Shown here piece by piece: positions 15,258-24,814 of a stretch of DNA of 64,000 nucleotides. The first letter of the stretch is position 1, and each line of letters begins with the position of its first letter. A program made the translations under genes and the position numbers. The notes below the pieces were generated by a model. It saw nothing but the letters and a program-made list of their open reading frames with translations. It made no database searches and was not told the origin of the DNA. The stretch covers positions 884,721 through 948,720 of the forward strand of contig NZ_VNIA01000001.1 of NCBI RefSeq assembly GCF_008124875.1. The letters run 5' to 3'. The stretch comes from Tenacibaculum adriaticum. GTDB lineage: Bacteria > Bacteroidota > Bacteroidia > Flavobacteriales > Flavobacteriaceae.

Positions 15258-16040
15258 ATGGCTACATTAAAGAACATAATAATTAAACTAAGTACTTTTT
15301 TTAACGAAATAGGAGAACTTTCCTATTTTGCAGGAAGATATTTTAAGGAGATATTTAAACCTCCTTTTGAGTTTAAAGAATTATTACGGCAATGCTATAA
15401 TATGGGTAACCGTTCCTTATTATTAGTGGGTATAACGGGGTTTATTATTGGTTTGGTACTTACCTTACAAACAAGACCAACACTAATGGAGTTTGGAGCA
15501 GTATCTTGGATGCCTTCTATGGTAGGAATTTCAATTGTGAGAGAGTTAGGACCGATGATTACGGCCTTGGTTTGTGCAGGTAGAATTGGATCGGGTATAG
15601 GAGCTGAATTAGGTTCTATGCGAGTAACCGAGCAGATTGATGCTATGGAAGTTTCAGGCACTAATCCATTTAAATATTTAGTAGTTACCCGAATTTTAGC
15701 TACTACCTTAATGTTACCGTTATTAATCATTTTAGGGGATGCTGTAGCACTTTTTGGTTCTTTTTTGGTAGAAAATTTAAAAGGAAATGTATCGTTTCAA
15801 TTATTTTTCGATCAGGTTTTTAATTCTTTAGATTTTGGAGATATTATTCCAGCAACTGTTAAATCTTTCTTTTTTGGTTTTGCTATTGGTCTTGTAGGAT
15901 GTTTTAAAGGATATTACTGTAAAAAAGGAACTGCAGGTGTAGGTAAAGCAGCAAACTCAGCTGTTGTTTTTACATCGTTGTTATTATTTGTAATAGATTT
16001 TATTGCTGTTTTTGTTGCTGATATTTTTTATGAATTATGA
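15258..16040 (+). CDS. mlaE: MlaE-family lipid ABC transporter permease
   Basis: A 260-residue inner-membrane protein of the MlaE/YrbE family (DUF140), the permease of MCE-type phospholipid transporters. About five hydrophobic segments are visible. Family signatures include VSWMPSMVGISIVRELGPMI and the following AGRIGSGIGAELGSMRVTEQIDAMEV. The stop overlaps the start of the ATPase gene by four bases (ATGA). With the next two genes it forms a minimal MlaFED unit; no MlaC or MlaB is present, as is usual in Bacteroidota. Placing lipid transport under the stress box suggests envelope remodelling during the induced state. Confidence 0.93.
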   Translation: MATLKNIIIKLSTFFNEIGELSYFAGRYFKEIFKPPFEFKELLRQCYNMGNRSLLLVGITGFIIGLVLTLQTRPTLMEFGAVSWMPSMVGISIVRELGPMITALVCAGRIGSGIGAELGSMRVTEQIDAMEVSGTNPFKYLVVTRILATTLMLPLLIILGDAVALFGSFLVENLKGNVSFQLFFDQVFNSLDFGDIIPATVKSFFFGFAIGLVGCFKGYYCKKGTAGVGKAANSAVVFTSLLLFVIDFIAVFVADIFYEL

Positions 16041-16819
16041 TGATTGAAAAGAATATAGAAATAGAAAATAAAAGTACTGAAGCAAAAAATATTGTCTTAG
16101 AAATTAAAGACCTGTATAAAAGTTTTGGAGATAATCATGTGCTAAATGGTTTTAACATGCAACTTCATAAAGGTGAAAACCTAGTAATTATGGGGAAATC
16201 GGGTTCTGGTAAATCTGTGATGATTAAATGTTTGGTGGGTTTAATGGAGGCCGATAGCGGACTTATTAGAGTAATGAATAAAGATATCACTCAATTAACC
16301 CGAGAGGCATTAGATATTTTGCGAGCAGATATAGGGTTTTTATTTCAAGGAAGTGCTTTATATGATTCTATGACAGTTCGTGAAAATTTAGAGTTTCCGT
16401 TGCGTCGCCACACTAAAAAGTTTGGTAAAAACATCGATACTGAAAAATTAATTATTGAGGCGCTAGAAAATGTAGGCTTAGCACATACGTTAGATTTAAT
16501 GCCTTCCGAATTATCTGGAGGAATGAAACGTCGTGTCGCTTTAGCAAGAACATTGATTTTACAGCCTAAAATTATTTTGTATGATGAACCAACAAGTGGA
16601 TTAGATCCTATTACAGCAAAAGAGATTATTATCTTAATGGAAGAAATTCAAAATAAATACGGAACATCCTCTCTTATTATAACACACGATGTAGATTGTG
16701 CTCGAGTAATATCAGACAGAATGATATTGTTAATAGATGGAACAGATTATGCTGTAGGTACTTTTAAAGAGTTGTCTGCTTCTAAAGACCCAAAAGTAAT
16801 GGCATTTTTCAAACAATAA
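16037..16819 (+). CDS. mlaF: MlaF-family lipid transport ATPase
   Basis: A 260-residue ABC ATPase. After a 20-residue leader it has Walker A MGKSGSGKSVM, Q-loop FLFQGSALYDSMTVRENL, signature LSGGMKRRVALAR, Walker B IILYDEPTSGLDP and the H-loop ITHDVD. The signature GGMKRR and SALYDSMTVREN are characteristic of the MlaF subfamily. It energises the MlaE/MlaD complex. Coupled to mlaE by ATGA and followed 10 bases later by mlaD. An alternative start one codon downstream is equivalent. Confidence 0.94.
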   Translation: MMIEKNIEIENKSTEAKNIVLEIKDLYKSFGDNHVLNGFNMQLHKGENLVIMGKSGSGKSVMIKCLVGLMEADSGLIRVMNKDITQLTREALDILRADIGFLFQGSALYDSMTVRENLEFPLRRHTKKFGKNIDTEKLIIEALENVGLAHTLDLMPSELSGGMKRRVALARTLILQPKIILYDEPTSGLDPITAKEIIILMEEIQNKYGTSSLIITHDVDCARVISDRMILLIDGTDYAVGTFKELSASKDPKVMAFFKQ

Positions 16820-16829
16820 AATTAAGGTT

Positions 16830-17816
16830 ATGAAACAAACTAATTCACAAAAAGTAAGGCTAGGTATTTTTGTAATAATAGGCACATTACTGTTCGTGTT
16901 TGCAGTGTACCTTATAGGACAAGGAAAGCAGATGTTTAAAAAAACCTTTACTATTAACGCCTATTTTCAAAACGTAAATGGATTAAAGGAAGGGAATAAT
17001 GTTCGTTATTCTGGTATTAACATTGGTGTTGTAAGTAATATTAAAATGGAAAATGATTCAACAATCAATGTTCAAATGAATATTGATGAGAAAATAATTA
17101 CTCATATTAAAAAGAACGCAATCGCTACTATTGGTTCTGATGGATTAGTGGGTAATATGATTGTAAATATTGTTCCTGGTAAAGGCGCATCACCCTCAAT
17201 TAAAAATGATGATACAATTCAATCTTATAGTAAAATAGGAGCAGACGATATTTTAAGTACATTAAGTGTAAGTTCTGAAAATGCCGCAATTTTAACTTCC
17301 GATTTGATGAAAATTACAAATACCATTATAGAAGGAAAAGGAACAATAAGTGTTTTATTAAACGATACCGTAATGGCTAAAGATTTAAAACAATCTGTAT
17401 ACAATTTAAAATTAGCTAGTCGAGGCGCGACAAAATCGATAAATGAGATAAATAGCTTACTATCTTCAATTAAAGAAGATGAAAACACGATTTTAGGTGT
17501 GTTACTAAATGATTCTATTTCTGGGAAAAAACTAAAAAAGGTTGTTGAAAATCTTGAATCATCTAGTGTAGAAATAGAAAATATCTTAAAAAATGTAAAC
17601 ACAGTTGTAAACGATTTAAATTCTAGTGATGGGGCCTTAAATTATGTGGTTAAAGATACTTCGTTGGTAAATAGTTTAAAATCTACGATGAAAAACATTA
17701 ATGAAGGAACTGATAAATTCAATCAAAACATGGAAGCTTTAAAACACAATTTTTTAACCCGAGGTTATTTTAGAAAATTAGAACGTGAAGAACAAAAGGC
17801 AAAAAACAAAAAATAA
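16830..17816 (+). CDS. mlaD: MlaD-family MCE protein
   Basis: A 328-residue substrate-binding component with one N-terminal membrane anchor (GIFVIIGTLLFVFAVYLIG) and an MCE domain at about 38-120 that includes VNGLKEGNNVRYSGINIGVV and DGLVGNMIVNI. The remaining two-thirds is helical, with repeated Asn/Ser-rich pseudo-repeats (VLLNDTVMAKDLKQ, VLLNDSISGKKLKK, YVVKDTSLVNSLK) spaced about 70-80 residues apart, probably forming the helical tube or needle extension of MCE hexamers. Third gene of the mla operon. Confidence 0.92.
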   Translation: MKQTNSQKVRLGIFVIIGTLLFVFAVYLIGQGKQMFKKTFTINAYFQNVNGLKEGNNVRYSGINIGVVSNIKMENDSTINVQMNIDEKIITHIKKNAIATIGSDGLVGNMIVNIVPGKGASPSIKNDDTIQSYSKIGADDILSTLSVSSENAAILTSDLMKITNTIIEGKGTISVLLNDTVMAKDLKQSVYNLKLASRGATKSINEINSLLSSIKEDENTILGVLLNDSISGKKLKKVVENLESSSVEIENILKNVNTVVNDLNSSDGALNYVVKDTSLVNSLKSTMKNINEGTDKFNQNMEALKHNFLTRGYFRKLEREEQKAKNKK

Positions 17817-17820
17817 AATT

Positions 17821-18324
17821 ATGAAAATAGAGCATTTAGACGAACGTATTATTGATTATAAAGAATCAATAAAAACGGTGGTTGACAAGAAGATTTTTTG
17901 GGAGAAAACAACAAAAACATTAATTATAAAAACTTTAAATACTGTTGCTAAACAATATGATATTGGTTGGAAGGTACAAGAATTAAATTGGATTAATAAT
18001 AATGAGGCGGTTAATATCACATTCAATTCTTTTCCAAAGGAATTAATAGATTTTACAAATCAAATACCAGCCTATCAATTTATCGTTGGTGGTACTTTGG
18101 TGTTTTCGCAATCTTATAGTGGAGATGTGTATATTTTTATTTTATTTCCGTTTGTAGATAATTTAGAAATTGAAACAAATACCCTAGAGTTAGGGTTGAA
18201 TAGACCACAAGATATTACTGAAAAACTAATTGTAGAAAAAGTAGACGAGTTCTTAAAAGAGATGATTAAATGGGAGATGCCATCTCATAGAAATAAAATG
18301 GGATTTCAGCATAAAGATGTTTAA
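17821..18324 (+). CDS. Hypothetical protein at the end of the mla operon
   Basis: A 167-residue protein with no signal peptide and no recognised domain. The start is taken at 17821, four bases after the mlaD stop; an upstream in-frame ATG at 17785 would lie inside mlaD and encode a low-complexity lysine leader. The sequence is mixed alpha/beta with a hydrophobic centre (YQFIVGGTLVFSQ, VYIFILFPFVDNL). Its position suggests a function linked to the Mla complex or to the stress regulon, but nothing in the sequence tells which. Confidence 0.75.
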   Translation: MKIEHLDERIIDYKESIKTVVDKKIFWEKTTKTLIIKTLNTVAKQYDIGWKVQELNWINNNEAVNITFNSFPKELIDFTNQIPAYQFIVGGTLVFSQSYSGDVYIFILFPFVDNLEIETNTLELGLNRPQDITEKLIVEKVDEFLKEMIKWEMPSHRNKMGFQHKDV

Positions 18325-18326
18325 TG

Positions 18327-18782
18327 TTAATTCCTTCTCATGCGGCCTGTAATTTCCTCCACCTTAATTAAATAAACAATAGGCATATCATCGGCATAAA
18401 TTTTACTTGAGAATTCATTGATGTAATCAAGTTTTCTTACTTCTTTTCTCATAATTAAGTCTTTTACTCCTAGAGAGAAGTCATGAAGATATGCTGTGGC
18501 TTCACTTCCTTTAAGTTCTTCGAAAGTACCTTGAACTAAAGCAGATTGCCACTTATTTACAGAACTTATTTCAGAAACCTCAAGAGAAACATTATTATTT
18601 TTTCTCATAGCGGTAATTTTATGTCCTTCATTAGAGTAACAAATAATACAGTTTTTTTCTTCATCGTAAAAATAGGTGATAGGAGCTATGAAAGGTTTGT
18701 TTTGAAATACATAACCTAAATTACCTATGTAATTATTTTTAAGTATTAAAAAACTTTCTTTCTCTTGTAACGACTTAATCAT
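18327..18782 (-). CDS. Pyridoxamine 5'-phosphate oxidase-like flavin-binding protein
   Basis: A 151-residue split-barrel protein of the pyridoxamine-phosphate oxidase/nitroimidazole reductase-like group: FLILKNNYIGNLGYVFQNKPF followed by YFYDEEKNCIICYSNEGHKI and VSLEVSEI. Members bind FMN (or haem or F420 in other lineages). It lacks clear residues for true PdxH activity, so a general flavin or redox role is likely. It is a single gene under regulon promoter 4, convergent with the mla operon (two-base gap between stops). Confidence 0.8.
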   Translation of the reverse strand: MIKSLQEKESFLILKNNYIGNLGYVFQNKPFIAPITYFYDEEKNCIICYSNEGHKITAMRKNNNVSLEVSEISSVNKWQSALVQGTFEELKGSEATAYLHDFSLGVKDLIMRKEVRKLDYINEFSSKIYADDMPIVYLIKVEEITGRMRRN

Positions 18783-18839
18783 AATTGTATTTTTTTGTTA
18801 TTGTAATGTAAGAGAAAATTCTCTTTTTTTATTTGAAAG

Positions 18840-18882
18840 CTAAATTATTTAAAGCAAATAATATAAAGGATGACATTCATCA
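18840..18882 (-). promoter_or_regulatory. Regulon promoter 4 (pyridoxamine oxidase-like gene)
   Basis: Minus-strand box TGATGAATGTCA (18871-18882) with -7 element TAATTTAG (18840-18847), again 35 bases start-to-start. The rest of the gap up to 19077 has no further gene or box. Confidence 0.68.
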
Positions 18883-19077
18883 GTTGAAATTAATGGTTAG
18901 ATGACAAGATAGATTTTATTACTCCTTAATAAAACTTATTTTGACTATAAAAATAAGTATATTAGAGACACAGGTTTTTAAAAACAAAACAAAAATTAAC
19001 CTTTTATATTTAAAAGGATATTTAATTAATAAAGCTACTTACGGTAATCAAGAATTTAGTTAAAAAAGAAGTAAAAC

Positions 19078-19704
19078 ATGTTTATAAAAGAAGCTTGTGT
19101 AGAAGGAGTCCATCAAGCACTACTTGCAGAACAGAAAGGAGCAGATAGAATAGAATTATGTGGAGATTTAAATGTTGGAGGGGTAACACCTTCTCTGGAA
19201 GTTATAAAAGAGGTAAAAGAGAAAGTAGGTATTCCGATTAGAGTAATGATCCGCCCCAGAGGAGGTGATTTTATTTATTCTAAAAAAGAATTTGAGTTAA
19301 TGAAGATTCAGATTGAACATTGCCATATGCTAAAAATAGATGGAGTTGTGTTTGGTATTTTGAAACAAGATAATAGTATAGATATTAATAGAATTAAAGA
19401 ATTAGTAAAAATAGCAAGACCATTAAAAGTTGTAATTCATAAAGCAATAGATGAAACGCCAGACATTTTGCAAGCACTAAAAGAACTTTTAAAAGTTGAA
19501 GGGATAACAACTGTATTGAGTTCTGGAGGTAAAATAACTGCAGAAGAAGGAAAAGAATTTTTAAAAATGATGGTATCTACTGCAAAAGAGAAATTAGAAA
19601 TATTACCAGCAGGGTCAATAACTGACGAGAATGTTCAAAAATTGCATCAATTTATCAAAGCGAAATCATATCATGGGAAAAGAATAGTAGGAAATTTATA
19701 CTGA
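19078..19704 (+). CDS. cutC: CutC-family copper homeostasis protein
   Basis: A 208-residue TIM-barrel protein. CutC signatures are clear: a start with EACVEGVHQALLAEQKGADR and IELCGDLNVGGVTPS, then IRVMIRPRGGDFIYS, VVFGILKQDNSID, HKAIDET and VLSSGG. It is slightly shorter than typical CutC (about 240), ending soon after the AGSITDENV segment. The family was linked to copper tolerance in E. coli, but its biochemistry is unsettled. No regulon box lies upstream, so it is probably not part of the stress set. Confidence 0.93.
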   Translation: MFIKEACVEGVHQALLAEQKGADRIELCGDLNVGGVTPSLEVIKEVKEKVGIPIRVMIRPRGGDFIYSKKEFELMKIQIEHCHMLKIDGVVFGILKQDNSIDINRIKELVKIARPLKVVIHKAIDETPDILQALKELLKVEGITTVLSSGGKITAEEGKEFLKMMVSTAKEKLEILPAGSITDENVQKLHQFIKAKSYHGKRIVGNLY

Positions 19705-19808
19705 AGTGATCTTGATTTTTTTGCATTACATAGCAGTTGCTAAGAAAAAGATAAAATATGAGTGTAAAATGATGATTCTTCAGGAAATGTGATATATAAA
19801 TTATGACC

Positions 19809-22487
19809 TTACTTTTCTATTAAAAAATTATAATTTCCAGATGTTAAATTTATTTTAAACATTTGATCTTTAGTTGGAACAATTTTATGGTTGTTCTGGG
19901 TAACACTTTTTGCTTTTAAATATAAAAAGGCAGTACTATTGGGAGGAATAGTACATTGATAATGAACAAGATTCCCTTCTTTTTTCCAGTTTGAAACAAT
20001 TAATCCGTACGGACTTTCATGCTTGGCTTCAAACTGTGTTAATCCGTTTACAAAATGTGGTTGTAAAATAATGTTTTTAAAGCCAGGGTGTTTCTCATCA
20101 GGTAAGATTCCTCCAAGTGCTTTGTAAAACCAGGCACTAATCGCTCCAAACATGATATGGTTTTTTGAAATATCGGAAGAGGCGTCAATATCCCAGTTTT
20201 CATAAAATGTTGTAGCCCCATTCTTTATCCACCATCCCCAGGAAGGGTATGTTTCTTGAGAAGCTATTTGATAAGCTAAGTCAGCGTAACCATTTTGACT
20301 TAGTGCCCCTAAAATAGTTTTGGTTCCTAATAAACCAACATCAATATGATTGTTTGATTTTTTAACTTCAACAGCTAAATTATCGGCTACTTTCTGTGTT
20401 AGTTCATCTGGAACTACACCCCAATACAAAGGTGCGCTTAACTCAGTTTGAAAACCTTGTGCATAGATTCCGGTTTTTGTATTCAAATATTTTTTATTAA
20501 TAGCATTTTTAATGTTTTTAGCTAATCTTGAGTAATTTTCAAAATCATCCGTGAAACCAAAATGTTTAGCAGTTTTTGCTAAAATGGTTGCATCAACATA
20601 ATAGTAAATAGAAGAAGTAAGCTCTTTTGGCGTTTCAGATTTTACAGGAACCCAATCACCCAGCCCCCAATTAGTTAATCCGCCATCATAACTAATAGAA
20701 GTAATATAATTAACGTACTTTTTTATAGGTTCATACATTTTTGTTAACGCTTTGTCATCTCCATAGAATTGATATAATTCCCAAGGAATAATTGCAATAG
20801 TACTCGTCCAATCTGGACCATTACCCCAATCATATCCCCATCCTCCCCAAGTAGGTATAATTGAAGGAAGAACACCGTTTTCTTGTTGTTCATCTCGATG
20901 ATCATCCATCCACTTTTCATACACTGTTATCGCATCAAAATTATATAGGCCTGTTTCTATATTGATATGTGCATCTCCAGTCCATCCGTTTTTTTCTCGT
21001 TGTGGACAATCTGTTGGGTACCCGAAAAGATTTGACAGGTAAGAAGCATTTGTCGCTTCCCATATCTTATTGATAATTTCATTAGAACTTCTAATATTTC
21101 CTATTGGTTTTACATCACTATGCATAAACTCAGCAATAATGCTTTTCTGATTAAGATCTATAGGCTTATTACTTTTTACTTCAACATATTGAAAACCTTT
21201 ATAGTTGAATTTAGGACTAAAAGTTTCCTCTCCTTGTCCATTTAATACATAGATGTCGGTTTGAAAAGGATCCAAACTATCTTTAGGGCGATAATGCACA
21301 TTAATGTTTGACAAGTCCAGATTCCCCACACTGTCCAGTTGTTCAGCATGTGTTACCCAAAGTTTTGTGCCTTTTTCTCCACTAACTTTTAGTTTGGTAA
21401 CTCCAGAGATGTTTTTGCCTAGATCAAAAATATATTGTTTATCACTACGTTTTTTTATGCTGATTGGAGTGATATCTTCTACATTACGAATTGGTGGCAT
21501 AGCCTGAGCGGTAATCTTATCAGAAGGCAGTGTTACTTCTATGGAATTGTTCCAAGACTGATCATTAAAATCAACGGTATTCCATCCATATTGTTCCAAT
21601 TGAGCATCATAATGTTCTGCGGTATATATACTATTAAATACGACAGGACTTAATGCTGTTTTCCAAGAATTATTGGTCCTTATAATATCTGTCGTTCCGT
21701 CATCATAATATACCCTAACATTTAAGCAAAATCGTGGTCGTGCTCTCCATCCAGCTTTATCAAAATTCCAGACTGCGGTTGATTGATGGTTATACCATCC
21801 GTTTCCTAATAATACACCTAATGCTACCTTAGATTTCTGAAATGCAGAAGTTACATCATAGGTTACATATAAATTTCGCTTGTCAAATCGAGTATATACA
21901 GGATCGAGGCGATGGTCACCTATTTTGTTTCCATTAATATAGAGTTCATATAATCCAGCAACAGCAATGTAAGCTCTGGCTTTTATAACTCTTTTTTTAG
22001 GGTGAAATTCTTTTCTGAAGTATGGAGCTGGTTTTACATTTACATCCTCTATATCTGTAATCCATTTTCCTTTCCAATTAGATGTACCCATCATTCCGGT
22101 TTCAAAATGGGTGATGGCAAGATTACTTTTGTTACCCTTATCATCAGTAATTTCAACTCCCCAATAATATTTGGTAAATGGTTGCAATGGTTTTCCTTTA
22201 TAAGTTATTAAAACACTATCTGTTTCTTGAAAACTATTCCAAAGTTTTCCTTTATGATTGGCAACAGTTGTAGAATCTGTATCTACATAAATTTGATAGG
22301 ATCTTTGAGAAGTAAATATTGTATCCGAAGTAATTTTCCAAGTAAATCTTGGAAGAGGATTGTCTATGCCTATTGGAGCTGATAAATGCTCGGTTTGTAA
22401 TTCTGTTAAATTAATATAATCTTGTTGCTTACATGATACTATCAATAAAAAAGAGACAAAAAATAAAATATTCTTTTTGAATTGCAT
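19809..22487 (-). CDS. Alpha-L-rhamnosidase-type glycoside hydrolase (GH78), lipoprotein
   Basis: An 892-residue surface lipoprotein when started at 22487, which puts a lipoprotein signal (FFVSFLLIVSCKQQ) at the N-terminus; an upstream in-frame ATG at 22520 would only add 11 residues. It has an N-terminal fibronectin-like domain (PRFTWKI, then YWGVEITDD), a jelly-roll/Bac_rhamnosid_N domain, and an alpha/alpha-barrel GH78 catalytic domain with the signature YPTDCPQREKNGWTGDAH. The Glu and Asp of this motif and the Glu of TTFYENWD fit the expected acid and base. It probably removes terminal rhamnose from algal or plant polysaccharides. It is isolated, without a SusCD pair nearby. Confidence 0.9.
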   Translation of the reverse strand: MQFKKNILFFVSFLLIVSCKQQDYINLTELQTEHLSAPIGIDNPLPRFTWKITSDTIFTSQRSYQIYVDTDSTTVANHKGKLWNSFQETDSVLITYKGKPLQPFTKYYWGVEITDDKGNKSNLAITHFETGMMGTSNWKGKWITDIEDVNVKPAPYFRKEFHPKKRVIKARAYIAVAGLYELYINGNKIGDHRLDPVYTRFDKRNLYVTYDVTSAFQKSKVALGVLLGNGWYNHQSTAVWNFDKAGWRARPRFCLNVRVYYDDGTTDIIRTNNSWKTALSPVVFNSIYTAEHYDAQLEQYGWNTVDFNDQSWNNSIEVTLPSDKITAQAMPPIRNVEDITPISIKKRSDKQYIFDLGKNISGVTKLKVSGEKGTKLWVTHAEQLDSVGNLDLSNINVHYRPKDSLDPFQTDIYVLNGQGEETFSPKFNYKGFQYVEVKSNKPIDLNQKSIIAEFMHSDVKPIGNIRSSNEIINKIWEATNASYLSNLFGYPTDCPQREKNGWTGDAHINIETGLYNFDAITVYEKWMDDHRDEQQENGVLPSIIPTWGGWGYDWGNGPDWTSTIAIIPWELYQFYGDDKALTKMYEPIKKYVNYITSISYDGGLTNWGLGDWVPVKSETPKELTSSIYYYVDATILAKTAKHFGFTDDFENYSRLAKNIKNAINKKYLNTKTGIYAQGFQTELSAPLYWGVVPDELTQKVADNLAVEVKKSNNHIDVGLLGTKTILGALSQNGYADLAYQIASQETYPSWGWWIKNGATTFYENWDIDASSDISKNHIMFGAISAWFYKALGGILPDEKHPGFKNIILQPHFVNGLTQFEAKHESPYGLIVSNWKKEGNLVHYQCTIPPNSTAFLYLKAKSVTQNNHKIVPTKDQMFKINLTSGNYNFLIEK

Positions 22488-22682
22488 ATTATTTATTTTA
22501 TGTAAATACTTAATAATCAATACATTATGTTGATTTTAAAATATTGGTTATTAACAACTTATATGCAACTTACGAAAGAATATTGAATACATAACAAAAA
22601 CATAAAAAAACAACCTTTTACTATCAAAGAAGGAGCAAAGGAGAATTACTAGGTATCCATTAGTTTAAGTTATCGATTGAAT

Positions 22683-23909
22683 TTATGTAGGACGATTAGA
22701 AGAAAGCTCGAAAACAGTTATTTCTGGTCGCATACCAATTCTTGCAGGAAACCCTAACCAACCTAAGCCGCGGTTTACGTATAAATATTGATTTCCTTCT
22801 TTGTACAAACCTGCCCACTGTTTGTACTTAAATTTGATTGGACTCCATTGAAAATTTTTGTATTCAAGTCCGGCTTGCATACCATGAGTATGACCAGAAA
22901 GCGTCAAAGCAATATTAGTTTCATTAAGTACTTCTTCTGCCCAATGAGATGGATCGTGAGAAAGTAAAACTTTAAATGGAATTTCTTTAACTTCAGAAAT
23001 AGCTTTTTTTAAGTCGCCATACTGCTTAAAAGGGGGGCTTCCCCAATTTTCAACGCCAACAATAGCGATTTCATTATTTTCAATATTTATTGTTTTCGCT
23101 TCATTCATTAAAAGATTGAAATCAATATCGCTGAAGAATTGTTTTATAGTATTAAAGTTTTCTTCTTTTTGTATTGGTGTTTCCCAATCACTATAATCAC
23201 CATAATCATGATTACCTAATACGGCAAATTTCCCTTTTTTAGCCTGAAGTTTTTTAAATACTTTTTCCCAATCATGTAGTTCCCAAGAATAGTTGTTAAC
23301 AAGATCTCCTGTAAAACAGATAATATCTGGTTTTTGATCGTTTATCAACTTAACAGCTTTTTCTAAGATATGATAACGATAGTTAAAGCTGCCTATATGA
23401 ATATCAGACAATTGTACAATTTTAAATCCTTCAAAACCTTTAGGTAATGTTTTTAAATGAAGTTTTATAGGATGAATTTTAAATTTATACCGTGCTATAA
23501 GAATACCATTTACAATTACAAAAAAAGGCAAAAATCCTGATAGTAATCCGACAACCGATATAAAAGCAAGCGATTCGTTTTCTGAAAACACTGAGTTTGA
23601 AAAATATAATACGCTAATTATGATGACAAAAATTAACTTAGGAACGAAAGATGAAATTGTTAATCCGTAAAATGAAGCAATTAAGTTTTGTTTTCTACTA
23701 GGTGTAATGTCATCTAACCGAACTTTTAAAATAAGTATGGATGATATTAAACCGATTGTGAAAATCCAGAATAATACATTAATAAAGGTTTGTAATATCG
23801 GTTTTTTAAAGAGTTCTGTAATTGTCTGTAACCAATAGAAAGCAAGAATATCAACCAATAAAATGGCTAAACATAATAGTGTTATAGTAAAGAGAGAATA
23901 GGAGCGCAT
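22683..23909 (-). CDS. Membrane-anchored metallophosphoesterase (paralogue of 62412-63635)
   Basis: A 408-residue protein with four or so N-terminal membrane segments (about 1-150) and a cytoplasmic calcineurin-like phosphoesterase domain. All metal motifs are present: LSDIHIGSF (D-x-H), CFTGDLVNN (GD), LGNHDYGDYSDW (GNHD), LSHDPSHW and LSGHTHGMQ (GH-x-H). Known relatives cleave UDP-diacylglucosamine-like or phospholipid substrates, but the substrate here cannot be read from sequence. It overlaps the CDP-alcohol phosphatidyltransferase start region by one base, so the two are cotranscribed under regulon promoter 5, suggesting lipid turnover. Confidence 0.9.
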   Translation of the reverse strand: MRSYSLFTITLLCLAILLVDILAFYWLQTITELFKKPILQTFINVLFWIFTIGLISSILILKVRLDDITPSRKQNLIASFYGLTISSFVPKLIFVIIISVLYFSNSVFSENESLAFISVVGLLSGFLPFFVIVNGILIARYKFKIHPIKLHLKTLPKGFEGFKIVQLSDIHIGSFNYRYHILEKAVKLINDQKPDIICFTGDLVNNYSWELHDWEKVFKKLQAKKGKFAVLGNHDYGDYSDWETPIQKEENFNTIKQFFSDIDFNLLMNEAKTINIENNEIAIVGVENWGSPPFKQYGDLKKAISEVKEIPFKVLLSHDPSHWAEEVLNETNIALTLSGHTHGMQAGLEYKNFQWSPIKFKYKQWAGLYKEGNQYLYVNRGLGWLGFPARIGMRPEITVFELSSNRPT

Positions 23910-24499
23910 TATAGTTTGTCTTTTAAACGTCTTTTATCTTTAAATGCCCAGAAAATACTCTTAACATCAGAAACCCAATCATCATACATAAAAATTAGCG
24001 CAACTTCTTCTATAGTTTCAATTATTCCTACTCCTATCATTATATAAAAGAGTATATATTCTGGAGAAAAAAATAAAGACCAAAGAATAAATACACTTTG
24101 TATTACTGCAGAAGTTTTTGCTAAATACGTATGAAAAGCAGTTGCTTTACCGTACTTAAAATAAGCGATTATCATTTGAATGATATAAGGAGAAAATGCA
24201 GCAATTATAATAACAAGATTTTCATTAATAAAATCATTTTCAAAAATGAACAAACCAAAAAGACCAATAGCAAAAGTAATTTGATCACCTAACGAATCTA
24301 ACTGAGAACCCCGTGCGCTAGTTATTTTTAATTTCCTAGCAATAAAACCATCTATGGCATCTGTAGAATAACTAATCAATAAAAGCCAAGTAAAAATAAG
24401 GCGTTCATCTAACCAAATTAATAATATAAGTAATGGAGCCGCAGCAACACGATAAAATGAAAACCAATCTGCAATGTTATAGTTTTTAAAAGTGAGCAT
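23909..24499 (-). CDS. CDP-alcohol phosphatidyltransferase family protein
   Basis: A 196-residue integral membrane enzyme for transferring a phosphatidyl group from CDP-diacylglycerol to an alcohol. The signature D-x2-DG-x2-AR-x8-G-x3-D-x3-D appears as TDAIDGFIARKLKITSARG followed by SQLDSLGD. Several hydrophobic helices follow. The alcohol substrate (glycerol-phosphate, serine, inositol or other) is not decided by the motif. It sits between a short helical protein and a metallophosphoesterase, which would suit a phosphatidyl-phosphate product being dephosphorylated (PgsA/Pgp-like pair); that is inference. Confidence 0.9.
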   Translation of the reverse strand: MLTFKNYNIADWFSFYRVAAAPLLILLIWLDERLIFTWLLLISYSTDAIDGFIARKLKITSARGSQLDSLGDQITFAIGLFGLFIFENDFINENLVIIIAAFSPYIIQMIIAYFKYGKATAFHTYLAKTSAVIQSVFILWSLFFSPEYILFYIMIGVGIIETIEEVALIFMYDDWVSDVKSIFWAFKDKRRLKDKL

Positions 24500-24509
24500 A
24501 AAGGATCGT

Positions 24510-24728
24510 CTATTTTTTGTTTGCTTTATGGGATTCTATATGATGTTTTAATAGTTGTTTTAAGCTTTCTAAATACTCATTCATAATTTTAATATCTATA
24601 TCAGGATTGTTGTCTGAAGGTATTGTAATCGGATCTTCACTTAAATATTGATATAACTCAGGATAATTCACTTCAATATTAGTGGTGAGTTTGGTGATTT
24701 TAGACAATATGTTTTGTAAATCTTTCAT
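24510..24728 (-). CDS. Short helical hypothetical protein
   Basis: A 72-residue protein read from the ATG at 24728. The longer open frame to 24815 runs back through the regulon promoter and its -7 element, so the inner start is preferred. Sequence is predicted helical with two segments (LQNILSKITKLTTNIEV and MNEYLESLKQLLKHHIESH) around an acidic Pro-rich loop. I do not recognise a family. It heads the operon with the CDP-alcohol phosphatidyltransferase and the metallophosphoesterase. Confidence 0.65.
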   Translation of the reverse strand: MKDLQNILSKITKLTTNIEVNYPELYQYLSEDPITIPSDNNPDIDIKIMNEYLESLKQLLKHHIESHKANKK

Positions 24729-24752
24729 ATTTATAGTTTTAAGTACTTGATT

Positions 24753-24795
24753 TAAAAATAAAATGAATGTACGTAATTTTAAATGACGAATGTCA
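24753..24795 (-). promoter_or_regulatory. Regulon promoter 5 (short protein/lipid enzyme operon)
   Basis: Minus-strand box TGACATTCGTCA (24784-24795) and -7 element TATTTTTA (24753-24760) at the standard 35-base spacing. The site lies upstream of the 24728 start and decides against the longer ORF. Confidence 0.65.
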
Positions 24796-24814
24796 TATAC
24801 TTCCAAAAGTAACA

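Noticed and set aside
19809..22487. Polysaccharide utilisation locus
   Set aside because: The rhamnosidase has no SusC, SusD, sulfatase or regulator gene beside it in this window.
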